A model generated the notes under the pieces. The model did not search any database. It was not told where the DNA came from and worked only from the letters and a program-made list of their open reading frames with translations. DNA of 5,665 nt from Candidatus Poseidoniaceae archaeon (GTDB lineage Archaea > Thermoplasmatota > Poseidoniia > Poseidoniales > Poseidoniaceae), in NCBI GenBank assembly GCA_022452125.1, contig JAKURJ010000101.1, forward strand, positions 1 through 5,665, read 5' to 3'. A program made the translations under genes and the position numbers. The stretch's first letter is position 1; each line of letters opens with the position of its first letter. Shown here in pieces: positions 1-5,053 of the stretch.

Positions 1-815
1 TACCAAAGTTGACTTCCGGAGAATGGGTTGGATGTTTCGGACTAACTGAGCCGGATTACGGTTCAAACCCAGGTGACATGATTACCAAGGCAGAGGATAT
101 GGGCGACCATTACCTACTGAATGGCGCAAAGATGTGGATCACTAACGGAACAATTGCAGATGTAGCAATCGTATGGGCCAAATTGGACGGAGTAATTCGT
201 GGATTTATTGTCGAGAAAGACGATGAAGGATTCAGTGCTCCAGAAATGAAAGGGAAGCATTCGCTCAAAGCTAGCGTGACTAGCGAACTTGTATTCCAAG
301 ATTGTAAGATTCCAAAAGACAGAATTTTGCCACACGTCAAGGGTCTGCGAGGACCTTTCTCGTGTCTTAACAATGCTAGATTTGGAATCTCTTGGGGGGC
401 GCTTGGCTCAGCTATGGCATGTTTCCATTCTGCTAAGACATACGCTTTGTCTAGAATCCAGTTCGGCGTGCCAATCGCATCTTACCAACTCGTGCAAAAC
501 AAGTTGGCTTGGATGCTAAGAGAAATCACAAAGGGTCAACTATTGGCTTATCACTTAGGTAGAAAGAAGGATGACGGAACATGGTTCAATGAACAAATCA
601 GCCTTGCTAAGATGAACAATGTGGACATTGCATTGGAAATTGCACGTGTCGCTAGAGACATCCATGGTGCTAACGGAATTCTAGACGAATACCCCGTAAT
701 GAGGCACATGGCAAATCTAGAGTCGGTGAAAACCTATGAGGGAACTCATGATATCCATAACCTGATTTTGGGTAGGTACATAACCGGCATTCAAGCATTC
801 ACTCGAAACTCTTGA
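1..815 (+). CDS. gcdH: Glutaryl-CoA dehydrogenase, 3' part (5' end outside window)
   Basis: This flavoenzyme of the acyl-CoA dehydrogenase superfamily oxidises and decarboxylates glutaryl-CoA to crotonyl-CoA in lysine, tryptophan and aromatic degradation, passing electrons to an electron-transfer flavoprotein. The frame is open from the first base; the first full codon is at 3 and 270 residues are visible. The TTG at 9 is internal, because the family reads Pro-Lys-Leu-x-x-Gly-Glu-Trp here. Seen in order: the FAD/substrate loop CFGLTEPDYGSN, KMWITNG, IRGFIVEK, the middle-domain segment GPFSCLNNARFGISWG, RIQFGVP, and the C-terminal block TYEGTHDIHNLILGR. The glutamate of TYEGT (738-740) corresponds to the catalytic base, Glu370 of human GCDH. 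The close of the protein, ITGIQAF, also matches human GCDH as I recall it, which favours glutaryl-CoA over a short-chain acyl-CoA substrate. The glutarate-binding arginine expected further upstream lies outside the window. The gene ends one base before the stop of the convergent hydrolase gene. Family assignment is very secure and substrate assignment strong. Confidence 0.93.
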   Translation, partial: PKLTSGEWVGCFGLTEPDYGSNPGDMITKAEDMGDHYLLNGAKMWITNGTIADVAIVWAKLDGVIRGFIVEKDDEGFSAPEMKGKHSLKASVTSELVFQDCKIPKDRILPHVKGLRGPFSCLNNARFGISWGALGSAMACFHSAKTYALSRIQFGVPIASYQLVQNKLAWMLREITKGQLLAYHLGRKKDDGTWFNEQISLAKMNNVDIALEIARVARDIHGANGILDEYPVMRHMANLESVKTYEGTHDIHNLILGRYITGIQAFTRNS

Positions 816-816
816 A

Positions 817-2337
817 TTAAGGTCCAGTCCATTCTTGGCAGTAATTGAAGTCATTACTTGAAATCGCATTTTCATAAGTGCGCAACTCTAGTACAGGTGT
901 CCCATCCGACCATTCACCCATGTAGCGTAATTCATCAGTATCTGTTAGTTGATTTCGATATTCTGATTCTTTGCTTTCATCTCCTTGTAAGCTGGCTACT
1001 AACCAATTGGATTGGCTTGCAACCCTTCTGTAGAAGCCCCAGTCTGCAAGGTCGTCATGTGCTTCTGTTGCCTGAAGATAATGGCTTGCAACCAGACGTG
1101 GAAATCCGTATCTGTCGCTAGGTATTTGGATGAATAAAGATCCTTCTCCTAACAATTCTTGGTGATGTACTCCGAAGCAATCAGACACACTCATGTCATC
1201 TTCACTGACTGCAACATGAGCTAGGAAATTGTCAGGGATTCTTGTTGAATTAATTTGGAGATGTTCCTGAACTGGACGTGCATAAGGTGCTTCAAGACTG
1301 ACAAACAACGCTTGACCTCCCCAATTTTTCTCAAGCGCCCAATCCAGAACTAGCAAAGAGTATCCTGCACCTAGGCTATGTCCGCCAACTAGTAGGAAGT
1401 CAGAATCGACATTTTCGGGTAAGACTGTGGTCATGAATTCGAGTGCAGAATCAATCGCAACTGCTCTGGGAATGTGATATGGATGATTTGACATACCCGC
1501 TTCCTCATGCAATTCAAAGGTATCATGCCCTGGTGGCATTACATCCGAAGGATACTGGATGAAAGCGACAGCAACCCCTCTTGATGCCAAAGTCTCAACC
1601 CAATCAACATATGATTCGAAGAATGGGTTGGCGAAGCCATGCAGTATAATTGCCAATGGCATCATTCCATCATGGTCTTTAGGTAGAGCAATATAGACTG
1701 AAAAGACAACGTCTTCTTCGTAATCGCCTTGAATGCTAGAAACTTCTTCAGGCATTGGATATTCGTAATCCTTGATTTCAACTTCATACAGTCCCTTTTC
1801 CATTTGCAATTTTGGAGGAGAAGGAGATAGGCCTGCCATAGCGGTAATTCCAGGACTGATTAGCCAAACAGCTATCAGGACGAGAATTATGTGGGCGATA
1901 TTGCTGAATCTTTCTTTTGTATCCTTGAAAGGGTTTTTTGGAATTCCACGAATAATCAGGGCGCTGCACAGCATGATGAAACCGTATGTTGTTGGTAGAA
2001 GCAAGAAAGCATCGCGGTAATATGCCCAGTTCAGAAGCATAAATATGGATAGTAACCCAAAGACAAATCCTGTAACAAAAATTGCAATCACTTTCTCTAA
2101 GTTGCTTGCTTTATTTGATCTATAATAAGAAAATGGAATGGCAATAAGGAAGAATCCGAAAATTAGAGAATGGTTCTCTCTCAAGAAATAAGTCCATTCC
2201 AAAGAACGCTTTGCCATAGGCCAAAACGCTCCTCCTAAGTCGTTTCCTAATGCTAGGAGTATAAGCGGCTCTAATAATGCAAAAACGAATCCTGCAGTAA
2301 ATAGCAATGCCAACTTGCGCTTGGATGGTAGATCCAT
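817..2337 (-). CDS. Membrane-anchored alpha/beta-hydrolase, five predicted TM helices
   Basis: The product is 506 aa from the ATG at 2337. That start has a good ribosome-binding site (GAGGTGA) five bases upstream and is preferred over an in-frame TTG at 2355, which overlaps the preceding stop. Residues 1-170 are hydrophobic, with about five membrane segments near 9-31, 56-72, 83-106, 110-130 and 147-169. Residues 195-460 form an alpha/beta-hydrolase domain. It contains an oxyanion-type ILHGF at 231-235, an AVAFIQYP strand, and the nucleophile elbow GHSLG at 319-323 with Ser321. The acid may be Asp380 or Asp381 (SEDDMS) and the histidine His419 or His427; both are guesses. The class covers esterases, lipases and related acyl hydrolases, and the substrate cannot be told. 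The gene begins 14 nt after the stop of the phytoene-synthase-like gene, so it is probably in the same transcript. A role on an isoprenoid or lipid substrate at the membrane is inference from context only. Confidence 0.82.
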   Translation of the reverse strand: MDLPSKRKLALLFTAGFVFALLEPLILLALGNDLGGAFWPMAKRSLEWTYFLRENHSLIFGFFLIAIPFSYYRSNKASNLEKVIAIFVTGFVFGLLSIFMLLNWAYYRDAFLLLPTTYGFIMLCSALIIRGIPKNPFKDTKERFSNIAHIILVLIAVWLISPGITAMAGLSPSPPKLQMEKGLYEVEIKDYEYPMPEEVSSIQGDYEEDVVFSVYIALPKDHDGMMPLAIILHGFANPFFESYVDWVETLASRGVAVAFIQYPSDVMPPGHDTFELHEEAGMSNHPYHIPRAVAIDSALEFMTTVLPENVDSDFLLVGGHSLGAGYSLLVLDWALEKNWGGQALFVSLEAPYARPVQEHLQINSTRIPDNFLAHVAVSEDDMSVSDCFGVHHQELLGEGSLFIQIPSDRYGFPRLVASHYLQATEAHDDLADWGFYRRVASQSNWLVASLQGDESKESEYRNQLTDTDELRYMGEWSDGTPVLELRTYENAISSNDFNYCQEWTGP

Positions 2338-2342
2338 CCTTA

Positions 2343-2349
2343 TCACCTC
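2343..2349 (-). promoter_or_regulatory. Ribosome-binding site that fixes the hydrolase start
   Basis: The minus strand reads GAGGTGA here, complementary to the conserved 3' end of prokaryotic 16S rRNA. It lies five bases before the ATG at 2337-2335. It falls inside the longer TTG-initiated reading of the same frame, so it argues for the ATG. It begins 3 nt after the stop of the upstream synthase gene, consistent with translational coupling. Confidence 0.8.
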
Positions 2350-2351
2350 AA

Positions 2352-3677
2352 TCAAACGTCAGGTAGTAGTCCAATTTTGGATAGTCCTGTCCATACTGGG
2401 TTTAGCCAACCCGGGATAAACCTGTGTCTAAGATAGACAGCAGCAGCGAGGGTTAGTTTCTGGAATTTATTCAACTTGACACGCTTGGTGAATACGTCAC
2501 CCTGTTGCCTTTCAATCTGCTTCAGAATCTTGTCATAGAAGGCAATCATTGCCGCAGGTGAATATCGGGTTCTTCGTGGAAGAAGAGGTAATAGTTGCTT
2601 AGCCTCTTCAAGATAGGTCCTTGCACGCTTTGCATAGTGGTGAATGTAAGGCTCCCAAGCTGTGTTCAATACCACATCTCCATTCAATTCAGGTTCTGTG
2701 ATGCCATTGGCTTCTAGTTCATCCAGTGGTAAGTAAACCCTGTTCCTTTGGATATCTTCGCCAACATCTCTCAAGACATTTGTCAACTGCATGAAAATAC
2801 CCCAAGATTCTGCGAACTTTCTTGTTCGTGGGTCTTCGTAGCCATATATTTCAATGCACATCAATCCCACAACAGATGCAACTCTGTAGCAGTAGACATA
2901 CAATTCATCGAATGTGCGATACCTGTTGTTATACAGGTCATCTTCCATTCCAGTGATCAAATCGTCAAACACGCTTCGTGGAATGTTGTAGCGCTTCACA
3001 GTGTCCTTTAGCGCCAAGAAAACAGGGTCTGTACTACTGGTTTCTGAATAGCAAGTGGATAACTTCTTTCTGAAGAAGAATAACTGTGTGATCTTCTCAA
3101 GGTACAATTCCTCTTGCAAGATTGTATCCTTGTTTTGTAGGCTCTCCAACTGTTCGCGATAAGCAACAGCTTCTGGATCCATTTCACCTTGTGAGCCAGG
3201 GAATCTGTCTTGCCAGTCGCCGTCTGCAATGTCATCTGCTCTGCGGCAGAATGCGTAAACTGCGCACATTGCCAGCCTCTGTTCTTCAGGAAGATACTTG
3301 AAAGAATGATAGAAATTTCCAGCTTCTCTCATGGTCAATTCTTCACAATAAGAATATGCTAATTTTAGCAATTCAACCGGAGGATCCCTTGCCCAAATAG
3401 GAGCATCAAGATGGTGGAATGGATCGATTAATTCGTCCTGCTCTCCAACAATTCCGATAAATGCTGCACCTTCTCTTAGTGCTTCCATTGCAGTCAAGCT
3501 AACCGCTTTCACAGCATCAGCAGTCAAGTTGACCGCAGCACGCAATCTTTGAGCAGCGGTCATGCCTTCTTTTCGAACACCACCCTCTTTCGAAGCACCG
3601 CCCTTGAGAGGGAACAGCAGGGCGAGAGGTTTGCGGCGTTCTAGCATGTCGCTCGGTGAGTATGTCTTGCCCCTCAC
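2352..3677 (-). CDS. Phytoene / presqualene-diphosphate synthase-like enzyme (CrtB/HpnD group)
   Basis: This trans-isoprenyl diphosphate synthase joins two prenyl diphosphates head to head, giving phytoene from GGPP or presqualene diphosphate from FPP. The first Asp-rich motif is at 147-152 (ADDIAD) inside AVYAFCRRADDIAD, and the second at 302-309 (LRDVGEDI), followed by RNRVYLP. GMEDDL (243-248) and YCYRVASVVGLMC (262-274) are characteristic of the CrtB/HpnD group. All Mg-diphosphate-binding aspartates are present, so it should be active. The family is usually near 300 aa; this frame gives 441, with about 100 extra N-terminal residues and about 40 inserted at 178-217. The start is uncertain. 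GTG at 3677 directly follows an in-frame stop and has no upstream Shine-Dalgarno; ATG at 3647 and ATG at 3563 are alternatives, and all leave the catalytic domain whole. It lies 169 nt downstream of a distant paralogue and 14 nt upstream of the hydrolase. C30 or C40 product cannot be decided from sequence. Confidence 0.88.
   Translation of the reverse strand: MRGKTYSPSDMLERRKPLALLFPLKGGASKEGGVRKEGMTAAQRLRAAVNLTADAVKAVSLTAMEALREGAAFIGIVGEQDELIDPFHHLDAPIWARDPPVELLKLAYSYCEELTMREAGNFYHSFKYLPEEQRLAMCAVYAFCRRADDIADGDWQDRFPGSQGEMDPEAVAYREQLESLQNKDTILQEELYLEKITQLFFFRKKLSTCYSETSSTDPVFLALKDTVKRYNIPRSVFDDLITGMEDDLYNNRYRTFDELYVYCYRVASVVGLMCIEIYGYEDPRTRKFAESWGIFMQLTNVLRDVGEDIQRNRVYLPLDELEANGITEPELNGDVVLNTAWEPYIHHYAKRARTYLEEAKQLLPLLPRRTRYSPAAMIAFYDKILKQIERQQGDVFTKRVKLNKFQKLTLAAAVYLRHRFIPGWLNPVWTGLSKIGLLPDV
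3567..3602 (-). repeat. Two 18-nt tandem units coding for a GG[AV][SR]KE hexapeptide
   Basis: In the frame of the synthase N-terminal extension, two consecutive 18-nt units (3602-3585 and 3584-3567) encode Gly-Gly-Ala-Ser-Lys-Glu and Gly-Gly-Val-Arg-Lys-Glu. The unit length is a multiple of three, so copy number could vary without breaking the frame. The stretch is glycine-rich and charged and looks like a flexible linker. It lies just before the alternative ATG at 3563, so it may be untranslated if that start is used. Confidence 0.6.
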
Positions 3678-3846
3678 TTATCAGTGTGGTGGTATTTTGC
3701 ACACTACGCCCTACGGGCGAATCAGAATTTCGTATTTTGCGATGGAAATTATGGATTAAGTCTTGATAAAACCATAGAAATCTGGAAATTTTGCGTGCAT
3801 AGTTTTACACCTTTTGGCTTTAGTAAGTAAGTATCTACAAAGATTA
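3678..3846 (-). other. 169-nt gap between the two synthase genes, with hairpins and short repeats
   Basis: No gene or tRNA is seen here. On the minus strand, the last part before the GTG at 3677 holds two small perfect hairpins one base apart: CGCCC-GTA-GGGCG (3719-3707) and AGTGTG-11 nt-CACACT (3705-3683). GCAAAAT occurs three times on the minus strand (at 3788-3794, 3734-3740 and 3694-3700). The last two extend to GCAAAATAC and lie 40 nt apart. A short AGTA tandem sits at 3822-3833 just after the upstream stop. The gap is long enough for a separate promoter for the downstream pair, but I see no convincing TATA box or -10/-35 pair and no terminator with a T-tract. Confidence 0.55.
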
Positions 3847-4875
3847 CTATTCTTTGTTTACAACATCTTTATTCTTCTCAAGCAACCTCTTGACTCCTCC
3901 AGGAATAATCAGTGCTCTGAGCAACTTTTTAGCGTATGATTTGATTTCATCTCTTGTGACTTTTATCTTGTCTTTAGAGTCTAGGATATTTCCTTCTCTC
4001 AAGAGTGTGACAGTTCTCTGACCAATAAGTACTGGCAACATACATGCTGCTTTCAATCTGAATTGAGTTTCCGGTAGCATCTTGATGTATTCAACTGCTG
4101 CATCTAAATGGTCATTTGTAATGTCAAGATATTCGTCATACAATGGCCTGAATTCATCAACATTTTTTGAATCGAGTAAATCCTCAGGCTTCATGTTGTG
4201 CCTTGCCAATGCTTCAGATGGGATGTAGCATCTTCCGAATCTCAAGTCTTCTGGAATATCTCTTAGGATATTTATCATCTGAAGGGCCTTGCCAAATCTA
4301 ATGCCTTTCATGAAAAATTCTTCTTCTTTTTCTCGTGACAATGTGAACATATGTGCCAATGTCATTTTCGTCCAAAATACGCCTACGCAACCTGCAACTC
4401 TGTAAGTGTAGTCGTCCATTTCTGCATTGTCGACTAATGCGGAGATAGTTTCTCCTTCGTTAGCAGGGCCAAATCTCTCGAGATCTAATATTTGGCCGCC
4501 GACTATCGTGTCAAGGCATTCCAGCATACGTTCCTTGTCGCCTTCCGAGTAGACATCTAATCCTTCGATAACAGACTGAACATTTCTAAGCAGTTCTGCC
4601 TCAGATTCATTTTCTTGAATATCGGCAATGTGTGAAAAATCAGGCAGTTCGTTTGACCTACCTTGTGCGACATCATTGTATTCCCGCAATAGCCTCAGTA
4701 ATTCATCAGTCTCGCCGTGCTTAGAATCTGCTATTGTATCTGCAACTCGAGCTAGAAGATACAGCAGACCAATTTGTCCTCTAATCTTCTTTGGAAGATA
4801 TTTCAGTGTGGGATAGAATGAACGAGATGTACCCTCTAGCAGAGCATCAATTTTAGCATTGATGAGAACCGACAA
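3847..4875 (-). CDS. Squalene/phytoene synthase family protein, squalene-synthase-like
   Basis: The product is 342 aa, a normal length for the family. Seen in order: TSRSFYPTLKYLP (16-28), where the family has its substrate-binding Ser-Phe-Tyr; RGQIGLLYLLARVADTIAD (32-50) with the first Asp motif D46-x3-D50; YRVAGCVGVFWT (158-169); and NILRDIPEDLRFGRCYIP (202-219) with the second Asp motif D206-x-x-E-D210. The RGQIGL...ADTIAD and VAGCVG.FWT patterns are those of bacterial squalene synthases rather than CrtB, so head-to-head coupling of two FPP to squalene is the likelier reaction, probably at the inner membrane face. There is no clear C-terminal membrane anchor; the end is basic. The start is a TTG with GAGGGG five bases upstream. 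It is the first gene of the minus-strand cluster, followed by a second, distant synthase. The family is secure; squalene as product is inference. Confidence 0.87.
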   Translation of the reverse strand: MSVLINAKIDALLEGTSRSFYPTLKYLPKKIRGQIGLLYLLARVADTIADSKHGETDELLRLLREYNDVAQGRSNELPDFSHIADIQENESEAELLRNVQSVIEGLDVYSEGDKERMLECLDTIVGGQILDLERFGPANEGETISALVDNAEMDDYTYRVAGCVGVFWTKMTLAHMFTLSREKEEEFFMKGIRFGKALQMINILRDIPEDLRFGRCYIPSEALARHNMKPEDLLDSKNVDEFRPLYDEYLDITNDHLDAAVEYIKMLPETQFRLKAACMLPVLIGQRTVTLLREGNILDSKDKIKVTRDEIKSYAKKLLRALIIPGGVKRLLEKNKDVVNKE

Positions 4876-4880
4876 AGAAT

Positions 4881-4886
4881 CCCCTC
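4881..4886 (-). promoter_or_regulatory. Ribosome-binding site for the TTG start of the squalene-synthase-like gene
   Basis: The minus strand reads GAGGGG, five bases before the TTG at 4875-4873. It is embedded in ACGAGGGGATT (4888-4878), which is repeated exactly, in inverted orientation, before the divergent zinc-ribbon gene. The site supports the non-ATG start; no in-frame ATG lies nearby. Confidence 0.6.
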
Positions 4887-4938
4887 GTGCACTCCGAATT
4901 GGTGATTGTTCTTGACCCTGTGGGACAGTAGTTCGCTA

Positions 4939-4965
4939 AATTGTGTCACCGTAAGGTGACGAATT
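4939..4965 (+). repeat. Inverted repeat with a GTAA loop in the divergent region
   Basis: GTCACC (4945-4950) and GGTGAC (4955-4960) form a perfect 6-bp stem around GTAA. In plus-strand RNA this would be a GNRA tetraloop. A T-G wobble (4944/4961) and AATT on both sides (4939-4942 and 4962-4965) can extend it past a one-base bulge. There is no T-tract on either side. It may be an operator palindrome or an RNA hairpin; the sequence does not decide. Confidence 0.6.
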
Positions 4966-5032
4966 CCAGAGTGGGCGTATAGGGCGGATTTAATTCGGAA
5001 AAATAGCAAGGCTTTATTTTGAACCAACCTAG

Positions 5033-5047
5033 CCCCTCTACGAGGGG
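5033..5047 (+). promoter_or_regulatory. Hairpin covering the ribosome-binding site of the zinc-ribbon gene
   Basis: CCCCTC (5033-5038) pairs perfectly with GAGGGG (5042-5047) across a three-base TAC loop. GAGGGG is the Shine-Dalgarno candidate for the GTG at 5054, six bases away, so a transcript starting upstream of 5033 could hide its own ribosome-binding site. If transcription starts near 5038-5040, as the weak TATA candidate at 5011-5020 would suggest, the left arm would be missing and the hairpin could not form in RNA. Confidence 0.5.
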
Positions 5048-5053
5048 ATTAGT

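Larger units (their letters stand above)
4876..5053. promoter_or_regulatory. 178-nt divergent intergenic region, presumed to carry both promoters
   Basis: This region separates the minus-strand synthase cluster from the plus-strand zinc-ribbon gene, so both promoters should lie in it. If the organism is archaeal, AT-rich candidates for TATA boxes are GCTTTATTTT (5011-5020) for the plus gene and TTAAAT on the minus strand (4993-4988) for the synthase. These are weak calls made by eye. The region also holds the hairpin at 4939-4965, two GGGCG blocks nine bases apart (4973-4977 and 4982-4986), and the inverted 11-nt pair at its two ends. No small ORF with a good start or tRNA fold was seen. Confidence 0.5.

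Noticed and set aside
840..858. AGTAAT-7 nt-ATTACT inverted repeat after the dehydrogenase stop, as a possible terminator
   Set aside because: The stem is AT-rich with only six pairs, no T-tract follows on either strand, and the bases code for the hydrolase C-terminus.
858..1121. An 87-codon plus-strand frame opposite the hydrolase gene
   Set aside because: It is a shadow of the hydrolase frame with no start signal and no recognisable motif.
2353..2355. TTG at 2355 as the hydrolase start
   Set aside because: The GAGGTGA ribosome-binding site lies downstream of it and at ideal distance from the ATG at 2337.
3517..3702. A 61-codon minus-strand frame starting at GTG 3702, possibly an upstream peptide or a frameshifted N-terminus
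   Set aside because: It has no ribosome-binding site and a composition unlike a real protein, and it overlaps the synthase frame, which runs on uninterrupted to the catalytic domain.
3822..3833. AGTA repeated three times, as a slippage site or microsatellite
   Set aside because: Three short copies in AT-rich non-coding DNA are expected by chance and no gene depends on them.
4876..5053. A tRNA or small RNA gene in the divergent region
   Set aside because: No cloverleaf arms, T-arm consensus or CCA end could be found; only short hairpins are present.
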